DNA of 64,000 nucleotides from Topomyia yanbarensis (GCF_030247195.1 NC_080670.1:215376546-215440545), one strand, 5' to 3'; shown: positions 11,101 through 23,400, numbered from the stretch's first letter. Numbers and translations are program-made. The notes: a model not told the origin generated them from the sequence alone.

Positions 11101-11985
11101 GGTAATATTATTATGTTTATAGAATCACTACTGTCACACAGAGGACCATGCAGCTGAAAGAATATGGAACGAAATTCGAGGGAATACACGTGAGTCTGTA
11201 AATTAATCATAACAAAACAGTGGAAGTCAATTATTGCAGTTTCTTTTCTACTAAGAAGTGTGATCCAATTCAGGTAATTAAAAAAAAACTATTAAATCAA
11301 ATAGCCTAAAATATAAGAGCTGAGAAGAATAGGAGCATATTAAATTGAAGCTTGCGAATATTAGAAAAAAACACAATGCATAGTTCAGTGTGAACATTTA
11401 TTTGCTGACGATTCAAAGTTCCAAACAAAATTGATCGCATTTTTTCGGTTTCCAGCTTCAGTAGGATGAGTAAAAAGGTTGACGAGAAGCCATTCTGTGG
11501 CCTTTTCTGATCATAGGTAGTTTGTAACAGTGCACAAAGTACAAACTTTTCAGAAAAAACCCTATGAAAAGCCGAATCACCTTCAAAACAAACGTTGATA
11601 GGAAGCGTAAAGCTGCATTTTTGAATTATGTCCCCGAATAGGGACATCATCATCGTGGTCTAACAAGCCAGGATTCTCCGAGTTCTAGCCGATATTTCAG
11701 GCTTCCAGCTGACTCGATCTTGGACCGTCAGTCTCCAGATTCCTTGTACGTCCACTATTCGCATATCCTGCCTCGATTGTACAATCAGTAAGTGTGGAAT
11801 CTTCTCCGAAGTCGATGACCCTCTCCAGGCTCTTTGCTGGATATAATTTTTGTAGGTGCTTCAATACAACCATCTAACGTCCCAAAGGAGTCGGAAGAAG
11901 TCTCTGTAGCAATTTTTACGTATGACTCGTATCCCTCTAAAGTCATACGAATCTGATCAATTAGTTTTGTCGGAAAGCATTTTTT
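11101..11985. other. Noncoding DNA, nothing recognised
   Basis: A 115-codon open frame on the minus strand (11306-11653) has no recognisable domain, and its codon pattern does not suggest selection. No tRNA, repeat or regulatory site could be supported. Confidence 0.3.
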
Positions 11986-11989
11986 ACCA

Positions 11990-12410
11990 TAACTCGATTT
12001 GTTTATTTGAATCGTTCGCTGCGTTGAAATTCACTAGCCGATGATGAATCCGCAAGTAGTTTTTCTAAAATTAATCCAGGTTTAGTCACAGGATAAACAA
12101 CTGGTCCGTCGTTGATCGGTTTTCTCGAGACGCACTTTGGCAGTCGTCGTCAAAGGAATCCAGTCAACTAGCGCGAGTCTGCTAAACAGCGCACGGAAGA
12201 GTACTTGATATGGGGTATTGAAGAGCTCATGCCTCGATAGTCATTACACTCGAGTTTGTGGCCCTTGTTGACCACACAAACGTGGCCGAACGATATGTTG
12301 TGGGCCGTAGCGTGATCTTTGACCGCCCTCGATGGAGTTTCAATTTTCCGCCCGTTTGCCAACGCCAGCAGCATTGTTTGGAAGTTTAACCGGAAAGTAA
12401 TGTATATCAC
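11990..12410 (-). pseudogene. Frameshifted reverse-transcriptase relic (non-LTR retrotransposon)
   Basis: Three consecutive reverse-transcriptase motifs appear in different frames on the minus strand. VNKGHKLECNDYRGMSS (around 12266-12215) matches the 'KKGD.LEC.NYRGI' block. RSTTDQLFIL (12118-12089) matches the conserved 'GRSTTDQ' block. VNFNAANDS (12034-12009) matches the 'DFKAAYDS' block with its key Asp positions altered. The order and spacing are right, but at least two frameshifts and several stops separate them, so it is a dead fragment. The clade cannot be fixed by eye. Confidence 0.7.
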
Positions 12411-13336
12411 AGTGTCCCTGGAGAAAGACTCCAGAGACGTGACTGTAAGAATAGGGCTTCAGATTTCAAGAATGAACAATTTCACAAAGACATGTGCATA
12501 CAACAAAAAATGGTATAACATTCCACTGATACAAGCTGGATGACCTGCTTCCACTTCTATAACACAAAGTTCATTCGTGTATATTAGGAGAACCCGGAAA
12601 AATAACGTTACAATGCAGAATATTTGCTGACCTGACAACGTCGTTTCGGTTAAAAACCGATGGGAATGAAGTCCCTGGCAGACTCTCAGACTTATTATAT
12701 TTTGAGATAATGTGCAGACAGCACGAAATACATCGATGGTATGTATATTGAGTAGAATTAACACATCAATCGGAGCAATTTTAACATCTTTACATTCAAA
12801 TTCGAAGTATGTACGACTTTTATACAAAAATTCCAATTTTCGGAAAATCACAAAGAGCCAGGTTATTTCGGGCAGAGCCATCAATATGGAGCCCCACTTG
12901 AACTACATAGTTGTATTATTTATTTAATTTACTTTATTTTATTTTATTAATTCAATTATTTTTATTCATTCAATCAATTTAATTACTTGACGGTGACAGA
13001 CCAAGGATTTTATCGGGAGACACAAAATAAGTTGACTAGATATTTGAAGGCGAGGGACGGAGGATTGTTAACGTGTAGATCGCTTTAAAGAGCAAAGATT
13101 TATTAGAGAATTCAAGCCGCCTCTGTCATAGAATTATACGAAGAAATTATTTGAATATTTGCTCCCTTACCTTACGTTATATTCATTTCCGTAGGTAGGA
13201 TAATTTCCAAAAGATTCGACTGATGTTTGTCTTTGATTTTCATTCATTTCATGTTAATTCCAGCTGCAAATCTTCAAATGTATATTCACGAAATCATTTG
13301 ACGATTGGTGTATGAAGGCGACGAAGGGATCATCTA
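12411..13336. other. Noncoding DNA, nothing recognised
   Basis: A 141-codon minus-strand frame (12459-12884) has no identifiable domain and overlaps shorter frames in other phases. The sequence is AT-rich, with TTTAT-type low complexity near 12910-12990. Confidence 0.3.
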
Positions 13337-14861
13337 CTCAGGGGACTGTATATTAGGGTGTCAATAGCATGTATGATATACATAAGTGAACATCGAATTT
13401 TATGACGGGGTGCACATCGAAAGTATTAGCACCTCAAGAACAGTCTAAGCAAAATTTATCCCCTGACCAATCTTTCAATTTGACATATCTCCCGTAATTT
13501 ATGTCGCTTCCTTCGTATTCTTTCATTTTTCTCCTGGAAGGACTCAGCTGATGATAAAATGGATATCAAACAAGATTCGTCATCAATGAGTTCGACTTCC
13601 CTTTCCAAATCAAACACGGATCATATCTGATCTTCTTTCGGATCAGAGATACTTCGCTAAATTTTCTAGATTTCAAAAAACCGACGCAGAATATTCAACC
13701 GTGACAGCTATTTCAAAAGCCCGCCCAGATAAGCAAAGAATTATGACATTCTGTCTCAAGTAAGCCAGTGGCGTTACTGACGACAAGCCTTCTATGAAGG
13801 ACTACCGCGTCTACATTCCCACTCACAACGTTGAGATGAATAGCGTCGTCACTGATTCGAATTTTTAATGCGTGGATCTGCTTTAAAAAATTCCTTGGTC
13901 CAGTGAGTGCAGATTCAGAATGTCAGGGAAAAAACAGTACTTAGTAATGACAGTTAAGGAGGGGGTGGGGCGGTAAAACCAAAATTTATCTCCGGACTAG
14001 TATTTCAATTTTATGTATCCTCCTTTAATGTATGTCTCTTCCTTCGTATACTTTCTGTTTTCACTTTGTGCCAGGATCTAGGCCCCTCTTCTGGAAAGAC
14101 TTAGTTGACGATAAAATCGATGTCGCACAAGATTCGTCGTCAATGAGTCCGACTTCCCGTTTAAAACCATCGGACCATATCTGATCTTTCGTATCGGAGA
14201 TAATTCGCTAAGTTTTATAAACATTTCAAAAGAACCGACGCGTAACATTCAAAAGTGACAGCGACTTCAAAAGTGCGTCCCAAATAAATACAGAATTGTG
14301 TTATTCTGTCTAAACGCTACTGACGACAAGCCTTCTATTAGCTCTCCGGAAGTCGCGCTAGTGCACTGAGTGCACGCTGCTCTGAGAATCTAGCGAAATC
14401 GTCTCAGGGCACCAGCAGCTGCTCGTTCCGTGGGCCATAAGCGCGACTTCCGGAGGGTTATTAACGAGACTACCGAGTCTACATGCCCGCTCACAACGTT
14501 GAGATCAACGGTGTCATCACAGATTCGAGATTTTAATGCGTGGATCTATTGAATCATGCGGTTGGCTGTTTCAAAAATCTTTGCTGCAGTGAATGCAGAT
14601 TTTGAATGCCAGGGAAAAAACACTATTTAGTAATGACACTTAATGCGCCTTTGAGGTCGCTTACAGAGTGGCGGCGAGAAACTGGGTACTGACAGTAGGA
14701 TGCAAGATGCGAGAAACCTGCTTGCAGCATATCACAGTAAAATCAGGCAGTCGGAACAGATCCGCTTGGTTTGCATACCGACATCATCCCATCAGATTTC
14801 GAATGCCAGGGAAAAAACAGTACTAAGTAATGACACATAATGCGCGTGTACAGCCCCTATA
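13337..14861. mobile_element. 1.5-kb degenerate element with an internal direct duplication
   Basis: The right end (..AGTAATGACACATAATGCGC then GTGTACAGCCCCTA, about 14822-14861) matches the right end of the outer element at 3635-3672. A weak inverse, AGGGGACTGTATAT, lies at 13342. Inside, a segment of about 480-640 bp occurs twice (about 13485-13960 and 14010-14650), with shared words such as CCTTCGTAT.CTTTC, ATCATATCTGATC and TTTTTAATGCGTGGATCT. The end word GCCAGGGAAAAAACA occurs three times. Both copies close with a short frame, DYRVYIPTHNVEMNSVVTDS and DYRVYMPAHNVEINGVITDS, each followed by [NR]F and a stop. It is probably a remnant of a coding element, family unknown. Confidence 0.5.
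14341..14459. mobile_element. About 119-bp hairpin MITE inserted in the second direct copy
   Basis: A perfect 16-bp inverted pair CTCCGGAAGTCGCGCT (14343-14358) and AGCGCGACTTCCGGAG (14440-14455) bounds a stretch that is absent from the first direct copy of the host element. ATTA flanks both sides (14337-14340 and 14460-14463). The first copy reads uninterrupted through this point. That makes the insertion directly visible. The interior also has the small palindrome GTGCACTGAGTGCAC. Confidence 0.7.
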
Positions 14862-14949
14862 ATTAGTCTCTGGTCACAGCTTCCATTCAACCATCTTGAT
14901 CCTGAGCCCTCCTATTATTGGCTCGAATCAAAACTCCTCGAAATGCCAG

Positions 14950-15245
14950 CACAGACTAACAGACATAACACTTAAAAACAAAACTTCGCCCGCTTTAACG
15001 GTCACTTTAAATATTTTTGTAGTTGGGACTGTGGCCACATTTGAAATTATGGCGCCACTGACATAAGAACTAGCATATGGGGGATAGACCACTAGTGAAA
15101 AATTGTTCCCAAACCTGAGGGGTAACCCACCAGTAAATGAGTGTTTGGGACTGTGAATAGAAGGTGGAGCTAGTGTTCTGGGAAAATTGTCGGATCGATG
15201 TTTTTTGAGGGAATTCTCTCATAGTGTTATGTCTGTTAGTCTGTG
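14950..15245. mobile_element. 296-bp MITE with 23-bp perfect inverted termini and 7-bp duplication
   Basis: The left end starts CACAGACTAACAGACATAAC (14950), and the right end closes with the exact inverse, ..GTTATGTCTGTTAGTCTGTG (15245). The inverted match covers 23 bp. ATGCCAG flanks both sides (14943-14949 and 15246-15252). The interior has no frame. The 7-bp duplication and CA..TG ends suggest mobilisation by a hAT-like transposase (inference). Confidence 0.85.
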
Positions 15246-15360
15246 ATGCCAGTTGACAAAAAGTTCATCGAGTGTTCATTCTTGTTTACATTTTGCCAGT
15301 GTTGCCAATTATATTTCGATTCCGCCTCCTAATGTAGCTACGCCACACCGCTTTTTACGG

Positions 15361-16365
15361 GGTCTGGGCGATTTGGCATAAAGTCATTCGGCATAGGGTT
15401 ATTTGGAATAATTTTGAGTATTGATCAAAATGAAGGTCATTTGGCATAATGAATATTTGGCATAATTTATTTTATCTCCAGGATAACGGTCATTTGACAT
15501 AACGGTCATTTGACATAACGGTCATTTAGCATAGTTTCCAATTTTACGTAAAGTGAGGCATAATTTGGGAAAGTGATCACACTGAAGGTCATTTGCCATT
15601 TTTTGTCTACCGGGAAACGGACACAATTTTAGACTATGCGAAAAATAAGGTCATTCGGCATAATTTTGAGCCGTGCTACTGCTGAAGGTCCAAAATTAAT
15701 TAGTTAATTAAATTAACAACATTTACGTCTAATGTGGCTACGCCACATCACTTCGTGTCGCGTGCTGTCCGACAGCGCTGTCGCTCCGTCGGACTTAAAC
15801 TAATTTTATGTTTTACTCAAACTCCGGCCAAACGAGTGGATCACAGGTTTGCTTGCGATGGGCCACCATTTTCGACGATGGGTTAGCGGCCACCTTGCCC
15901 GGCTTTGCGCCGCCTCGGTTCCTTGGTCCCGATGCAAATTCTTTCAATAAATCATCGTTTGACAAACTTATGATTAAGTTAACTATCGCTTGGATCGCAT
16001 TGTTTATAATTTGAAAGAACTGCTCATGATATAAAGAAGGATAATTTTAATTACTGCAACGCTGCATGGAAAACTAAAACTCACTGGCGATCATAATAAT
16101 GAAGAACTGCTCATATTTAAAAGAAAGCAAAACCTTACAGGTCATTTGCTGATAAAATAAAAATTCGTCTGTTGTGCCAAATGACCTCCAGTGAAATCAC
16201 TTAGCAAAATTATGCCAAATGTCCGTTATACCAAATGACCACATTTAATAAGTTTACAATTATTATGCGAAATGTTCGTTATGCCAAATAGCCTACAGAA
16301 TGATCACTTCTCAAAATTATGCCAAATGTCCGTTATACTAAACGTCCATTATGCCAAATGGTCCG
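15361..16365. mobile_element. Foldback-type element with 'CATTTGGCATAA' terminal arrays
   Basis: The left array (15361-15680) repeats GGTCATTTGGCATAAT-like units. The right array (16170-16365) repeats the inverse, ATTATGCCAAATGACC. The core between them (about 15720-16040) has a GTGGCTACGCCAC hairpin and CGGCTTTGCGCCGCCTCGGT. It matches in inverse orientation the core of the 2.6-kb element at 1395-1600. No transposase frame is visible. The flanking DNA at 15335-15360 is itself core-like (TAGCTACGCCACACCGCTTT), so this copy may sit in another member. Confidence 0.7.
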
Positions 16366-16379
16366 CTTCTCTTTTTAAC

Positions 16380-16565
16380 GGTACTGTCCGAATTCGCTAC
16401 CGCTCAGTAGAACTTAAACTAGCCATAGCCGAATGGATCACGGATTTGCTTGCGAGAGGTTGCCAGTTACGACCCCGGATCGGTGATCACCTCGTCCGGT
16501 GGATCCCCCCGCGGCTTTGCGCCGTATTGTTTCCTGGAATTCGGTACACCTTAGACAGATGGTGG
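16380..16565. repeat. Detached core fragment of the same element family
   Basis: GCCGAATGGATCACGGATTT, TTGCTTGCGAG, CTCGTCCGG and CGGCTTTGCGCC line up in order with the core at 15780-15930. No terminal array follows on the right, so it is a second or truncated copy next to the previous element. Confidence 0.55.
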
Positions 16566-16569
16566 AAGT

Positions 16570-17635
16570 TTTCTAAAATATAATCAGAGATTTAGGGTTA
16601 CCACCTCTGGTGAGGTTTTTACCCGGAGATTTTTTTGGATCTGGGATAAGCTTCAAGAGAAATATGAGTAAACGCTGAAACCAAACAGAAATTTGAATGT
16701 AAATGTAGCACTGGTTGGAAAATTACCAAATTGACTCATATTTACCGTTGAGCACTTTGTTTTAGCCAAGCATCAAGCTGTAAATTTTCGCGTTTGCGAA
16801 GTTTTTTTTTTTGGTTTAGGTGGGTGTAGAGATTAACATCCACGGCTAACCGCAAAGAATCCCAAAGCACTAACCACTCTCACTGTGGAGGGAAAATCGG
16901 ACGAGCATTGCTCTCTTCCAGAGCAGCGTGAAAAGTTTTTACGGCATTTAATTAGCAAGTTACTGGAAGGTGAAGTATATTTTTCAATATTTAGAGCCAT
17001 AGTACTCAAGGGAGAGCAAGGTGTTGAAGGGAGAAAGTTTAGAAAAGCGTGGAAGAATCATATATGTAAGCTTAGAGCTCACCGGCGACTTAACCCTTTG
17101 TCTGCCACCGTCTGCCAGCGTCTTTTGGCATTAGAAATGCGAATCACCTGAGTCTACGGCATGTCCGGACAAGCGTAAAGTAACTTGTTACTTCATGCTG
17201 TCGGAACCGACAAAAAGTTAAGTCACGGTAAACTTCCACACTAAGCATTTGCGACGTTGAAAACGTGCAAATCAGCAACACATGTGACCATATATCACAG
17301 ACGCTGAGACAGTCACAATAGTCGATAAAATAAAATCACTCAGGCAGGCAATTGGTGAGGGAACAAACAAAACTGGCTCATTCAATGAGGAAAAGACCCG
17401 GTGGCCCGGAGATCGTCGCCAAAAACCAGAGCCACCCGGAGGGGTGGCCACTGGGAAATAATAATTTTGTGAAAATGCTTCATTGCCACGTTGATCTTTT
17501 ACGCTTTCGCCACCTTGGCTACAATTTGATGCTACAAAATTAACTTTGCTTGCATTCGACGAGTTTGTTTTGATTCGAGCCAACAATATCCAGTCCCTTG
17601 CTGGGTTAACTGTCAAAAACGTTAACCCATGTGGC
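16570..17635. other. Noncoding DNA, probably decayed repeats
   Basis: There is no coding frame with family features. A stretch near 16815-16885 (GTGTAGAGATTAACATCCAC, then CCCAAAGCACTAACCACTCT) has the look of a dispersed repeat but could not be assigned. Confidence 0.3.
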
Positions 17636-17639
17636 AAAG

Positions 17640-17880
17640 TCGCAAAGTCATTTAGACGGCACCAGTGGTTGATTGGTAAGCGTGACCGCCACTCACCCCA
17701 GTTGGTCTGGGTTGAATTCCTACCGAGGTCGTTGAGATTTCTTTTAACTCAAAAAAATCTCACTTTCCTTCGGAAGGGAATATCTAGTTCAGATAGTGGA
17801 GTAACCCCTCTGGAATCAGTAGAGTCTGGCTCAAATGGCACGTTCTCCATGTTGATCGGAGATGTGTGTTGAGTTTTAAG
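17640..17880 (+). mobile_element. tRNA-derived SINE (mosquito SINE-like)
   Basis: The head GGCACCAGTGGTTGATTGGT and following AAGCGTGACC resembles a pol III A box. GGTCTGGGTTGAATTCCTAC lies about 40 bp on, as a B box. The tail carries CGAGGTCGTTGAGATTT and CTTCCTTCGGAAGGGAA, the layout I recall for mosquito tRNA-related SINEs. The exact 3' end is unclear, and the copy is diverged. Confidence 0.6.
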
Positions 17881-18339
17881 TGTTGGACGTAGAAAATTGT
17901 GCTCTATCGATTTAAGTAATAAAAGAATTGTATCCTTCATTTAATGACCCAATTACGGATATTAATACCAAGCGAACTGCAAACATATAATGAAGTAGAA
18001 AGTTACGATCCAGGCATACAGAATGCATCACTTCAACTGCAATAATAACTTCCTTTGTACACGAACAACAGTTTCGGGTTGAAACTCATCAAAACCTCGA
18101 TGAATATAACTAAAAAAAGCCAACTAAAGCAGCGCCATCTCAACAAGCCAACAAACTACAGATTTTTCTGCGACACAGACGTTCATTTTTCGTCACTGCT
18201 ACTAACCCACTATACTTGCTACCTTTTGTTTAAATACAATTTTCGGGACAATGCAATAACATGCGATCTTCCCCTAGCAACGAAAAATACGCGCGCTGAT
18301 TTCCTCCTAACCAGTAACTATTTACAAAACAGCTGACGA
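17881..18339. other. Noncoding DNA between SINE and probable Gug 3' UTR
   Basis: AT-rich, with no recognised repeat or frame. It could be the distal part of the Gug 3' UTR. Confidence 0.3.
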
Positions 18340-19347
18340 AATTATGCATAGGTATGTGTGTGTGTGTATATGTACTGGACCTACTAACACATCGGTAATA
18401 TTTTGTTGCTTTTCCTCCTCATCGACGACTCAAATATAAATTATTTTTTTATACAAATATCACTACTTAACATTTACACTGTATATAAAGTACATGCGTT
18501 TTTTGTTGTTGTTGTTTTTCCTTGCTGTTTTATTTATTTTTTCTTATTTCGCTCGCTCGCTACTAATCCGGGATTTTGTTTTGGTGCTTAACAACTAGAG
18601 GGGGTTCGGGTAGGGCGGGGAAAAAACCTACAGCACATCATTCTCTCACCTAGTAGTATGTTACGATAGTACCCAGCATTGCCTGCCGTCGGATTAATAC
18701 CGGATGCGCGCTTTCCACTGAATTGGAAAAAAATGCATAATTTTTGTTTGTGTCCCATCCCCCGGCCCCGTTCAGGTGGGGAAAGGGGTTGAACCGTTTT
18801 TTTTTCTCTTTATCTCTTTTTTCTTTGAATATATATTAAATATCTCACTAATAATTTCCGTCTCTGCGCTGCGCCGGTTCTTCTTCTACTTACTAACTTT
18901 ATGCGTGTGCTTCTCCTCGCGACTCTCTATTTCTCTGCTTCTCCTATCTCTCATTTTGTTTTTCAACACTCTGCGTGTTTGTGTTATATGTATATGTGCA
19001 TGCATGTATGTATGTATGTATGGGTGTGTGTTGTAACGCTAATTACAAGTTAAAAATATCACCAGTTGTTGTTTTACCTTATTTCTGTTGTCCCCTTACT
19101 ACTCCGTTATCCTCTCATCGATCACATGCTCTTTTTGCGTGTCCAGCCCCCATGGAACCGGTGGTGCGCCCCCGCGCACACAAACACTTACTATCAAGAT
19201 AGTACGATTTTGATTCGTTTTGCTTCATGTGTGAGTGTTGTTGTAGTTGTTGCTGTTGCTGCTGTATGGATTGTGTAGATGTTTTCCAGTCTGTCTGCTC
19301 CTTCAATCGTCATCGATAACGATCAATGATGCGGACGCTGATGACTA
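18340..19347 (-). other. Gug: Probable 3' UTR of Gug/Atrophin
   Basis: This lies directly after the Gug stop (19348-19350) on the gene strand. It is A-rich on that strand with simple repeats (TG at 18355-18367; GTAT at about 19000-19022) and no transposon signature. Candidate AATAAA signals on the gene strand lie at 18529-18534 and 18533-18538. The true end is unknown; a longer UTR is possible. Confidence 0.45.
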
Positions 19348-20437
19348 TCATCGTGACTGGCAGGAGTCTTCCTTTTTGTGCATATCGACTGACACCGGGA
19401 GGGATCCTCCGGGCATCCCCGGCACGGAACCGGGTGGTGGTCCACCAGGTTGCCCTTGGGGTCCACCCGGTCCTGGACCATTCTGAGGGGGACCCAGGTG
19501 GGAGGAGGGTGGCTTTAGACTGCCAGGAGGTGCTCCCGTTGGTCCACCCGGTCCACCGGGAGGTCCTTGCTGCATCCGGTGATGGGAAGGAGGTGGTGGA
19601 ACCGGACTAGGTTCCTTACTTCGATAGTGCGCTGCCGATTGGGCTGCGTAAAGCAGGGATGCCTTAGCCTCCTCCGCCCGGTACACATCCATCAGAGGGT
19701 TATAGCGAAGTTGATGCAGGGATTCCAACCGATAGTCTCGGAAGGGATCCGGTGGTCCCCATGGTCCTGGAGGTGGGAAGTGCGATGGTATGCCCATAGA
19801 TGGCGGTAGCATCGATCGAGAGAATTGTGCACCGGGGAGCATGTGTGCGTGTCGACTGGTCATGTATGGGTGGGGCATCATCGATGGGTGATATCGAGGA
19901 TCTTGTGCGGCTGCCGCTGCTGCAGCTGCTTGACTTCGCATCATCATTTCTTCGTCCTTACGAGGTTCTTCCTTGATCCGGATATCCAGATCCGTTCCAT
20001 TCCTCAGAGGAGATCTATCTCGCACCATCGAGTTTGCACTGGCGGCTGCAGCAGCCGCTTTCGACTCTCGTTGCTGTTGCTGCAACATTCGTTCTCGTTC
20101 CATCTCCCGTCGCTCCATCTCTCGTCGTTCTTTTTCCTTACGTTCCCGTTCCCTCTCACGCTCACGCTCTCGCTCTCGTTCCTGCTGTTCCTTCCGCAGT
20201 TTCTCCTCGCGTTCTCGTTCACGCTGCTTCTCACGTTCCTCTCGCTCTCGCCTCTGCCGTTCTCGTTCTCGCTCTTCGCGCTCCCGCTGCCGTTCACGTT
20301 CTTCTGCTTCCCGGCGAGCCGTTTCCGCCGCTATGCTTGGATCTTGCTTGATGGCCTGAGGCCATCCTCCGCCCGCTCCCGGTGGTGGTGCCGCCTGGTA
20401 CGAACCCACACTGCGGGGTATTGCACTGGAAAGGATT
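19348..20437 (-). CDS. Gug: Gug terminal coding exon: Arg-Glu repeat and Atrophin C-terminal domain
   Basis: The acceptor TTTCAG precedes 20437; the exon completes an Arg codon and opens ILSSAIPRSVGSYQ. It has a long charged stretch of alternating Arg/Glu (20316-20086), predicted to be helical and characteristic of RERE/Atrophin. This is followed by QQQQRE, poly-Ala, the basic motif VRDRSPLRNG, a candidate sumoylation motif IKEEP, poly-Ala again, and the conserved LRYNPLMDVYRAEEAKASLL block. The tail is Gly/Pro-rich and ends DMHKKEDSCQSR before TGA. Confidence 0.95.
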
Positions 20438-23400
20438 CTGAAATTTAGTAAGGGGGGCACTCGGTATGGTCAAACTAACAAACAAGGGGCACAGAGAAGA
20501 ATGATGGAAGAGAGACAGCCCCCGAACAGGGCAACTTACCTTCTCCACGGGTCATGCAGCGATCCGGCCATCTGAGATCCCATGCTCATTTCGCGCGAAA
20601 AGGGCGACAGTCCACCGAAGGGTGAAGCACCGTACGGCGAGGCGTACCGGCCGAAGGGGGAGACACCTGCAAGGGTGGAGAAGAATGGTTAGAATACGGC
20701 CGTAATTTGAGAGCTTTCGTTGTGAAAGCAGTGTAATTCTAAATTTGCAGATGTCGCGGTCTTTTTGAGATCTGGAATCCAATAGTCAATCTCGCGAACC
20801 AATACTCTGGCAGCTCAAAGATTTTCAAATCAGTATTCAGTATCGAAAGGAGAAACTTGATACTGAGAATTTGGGAATTTACTACGCATCGTGGTTAGAA
20901 AATAAGGGGCATGTAGCGACCCTGTTTTTTGTATGAGTTCTCAGTTCCTAAATATGTCACTTCTTGTACATATTTTGACTAATGAAATCGTTTCTGATGC
21001 TAGCACAAACTCGACATTCAGAATAACTTGAATAAAATGATCAACAAAAAAATCAAGTACCCCATTTCCCATTACCTAAATGACTAGCAGCCGATCCGAT
21101 AAAACTGGGCGGCAGTGGTGCCGATTCGTACGGCCCGGGTCGTCCCGGCATCCCGCTCGGTTGATAGGCGGACGGTGGCAGTTCATGCGGCCGGACGAGA
21201 CCGGCGGCGGCAGCCGCAGCCGCTGCCGACGGTGGATACATGTGCGACGGTGGCCGCAGCATTTCCGAAGCCGTTTTCATCGATGCCGCCTTGTCCGGGT
21301 TCTGCTTGGCCTGATGGTGATAGATCTCCCACGCTATCCGCACGTGCATGGCATTCCATTTGCCGGTTTTCTGAAAATACAGACGAGAAATAACAGAGCA
21401 GCGTTTAGTGGCAATAGAATAGACTCTATCCGATATCAAGTGTCAAGAGAGAACAAGTAACAGAGCATGCAAGCAGAAAGGAGTTGAAAGCAACAAAAGA
21501 ATCAAAGCAATAGCGAATGATTGGATGGGATGAAATGGAACTTACCTTTTTGTTTGGGTCAACCGGTGGCGCCTGTTGCTGTGATTGTTGATAATGTTGT
21601 TGTTTTTGTTGTTGTTGTTGTTGTTGTAGTAGTCACAGTTGTCGACGGTGATGATGGTAGTGGTAGTGATGAGTGGTTATGAACCAAAATAAAACGAGAA
21701 AGAAACAAGAAAAAAACAAAGCTTTATGATTGCTGCTGCGTTGGGGTGTGGTGGCGATCGGCACAATGCGTGGTGATAGTAAAATAAACAGCTAACAGAA
21801 CACGGAAATCTAGCAGTTAACACTAAACTAGATAAAGTAATGAGCGACCAGCTGTCGTGTGGATGAGTGACTGAGGGTAGGCAACAACTAACAGATAGAA
21901 CTCATTTTTCGGAAATGGTAAGAAACCACACTCACCTTCGGCACAAACGATTGTAGGTGGCTTGGCGGAACGAACTGCGTTGGTCCGCTAAGGCCCGGAT
22001 GAAGCATTCCGGGGCCGTAGCCAGGGTACGCGGGCATACCGAGCCCCGTTCGGTAGAAGGGTGAATCCACAGCACCGATCTTCGGTACATCTTTGAACAG
22101 TGGCGGAGGAAACAGAGCCGGAGATGCAGCCGCTGCCGTCGGAAGGATCGGTTGGTGCTGATGCTGATGTTGATGCTGGTGAAGGTGCGTATGCTGATGC
22201 TGGTGGTGGTGTAACTCTTGCCGCAGGTATGGAGATTGTGGAACCGAACTCAAACCGCTACGATCCAGAAACCGATTGTCCAATTCGCGCCGTAGCATGT
22301 CCGCCTGGTCGGAAACTATAGACAAAAAAAATTGAATTAATACGATCTTGAAGAACCTCAGTAGAGAGCCCAACAAACCTTTCGTTGAAAACAGCGACTC
22401 GGCCGAGAACGGTAGCGGTGCTGCCGATTGCGAGGGTGTGTTAGCCGTCGAGACGGCCGGTGGTGGTAGAGGTGCCGTGAACAGTGGCACCGGGAATGAT
22501 GTCGGCGGCACGGCAGAGAGCGTAGTTGGTGTTGGTCCAGTGGACGAGGCAGAAGGTGAGGGAGGAGTTGGTCGCAGCTGAGAGGAAGAACTGTTGTTAT
22601 TTCCATTGGATCCGGCGGTCGGCATAGAAGCGGCTGGTGAGTGCGACGGTGGAATACCACCCGAACTGGCCCCGGAAACTGCCATCGATGGATGCCAACC
22701 GGGTGGTCCGGTCGGTGGTAAATTGCTGCTGCTTCCGCTGGAGCTTGTGGTTGTACCCGACGCTAGTGAAGGTTTAGGATAGGTAAGACTAGAAGAAACG
22801 GAGGACTGTACCGACGACGAGACGGACAGTGCTGCCGGTGAGGAGAGTGCAGGTGGACCAGCCGAACTGTAAGGAAGCGTTGGAGACGGACCCGGAGGTG
22901 GACCACCGGTACTGGTACTACTCGTGCTGCTGCCACCACTGCCGTAGGGTAGCGCCGAACCAGGCGTCGAACGGGATAAACTACTTACGTTACTACTGCA
23001 AGTGAAGCGAGGAAACAGAAAGATGTAGATTAGTAAATAAAGGAATTTTGATTACATCACAAAGAAACTCACCTATAACTATCTCTTTCTCTATTGGGAC
23101 TATGGCCACGCGGGGAGTGCGTTCGCGCCATGCTGCTGGAAGCCGGATGTGGAGGATGGGTATTATTGCTATTACTACTACTGCTACTGTTGTTATTGTT
23201 GTTGCTGGTAGGCGGGTGATGGGATGCTGGCGGTAGATGATGACTTGCAGGGGGCAGCACAGATGGGTGTGGTCCTGCCAGTGGATGATGCGAGGAAGGT
23301 CCCACTAAATGCGGTGGAGGTTGCTGATGAGAGAGCGGTGGTGGTTGTTGTGATGCTGCCGCGGGATGATGAGGAGGTAAAAGATGAGAGGAGACACCAC

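Noticed and set aside
17645..17720. Functional tRNA gene
   Set aside because: A- and B-box-like words are present but no cloverleaf with a proper acceptor stem is seen; the tail is SINE-like.
19825..20448. 207- and 128-residue plus-strand frames opposite Gug
   Set aside because: Shadow frames of the Arg-Glu repeat and low-complexity Gug exon.
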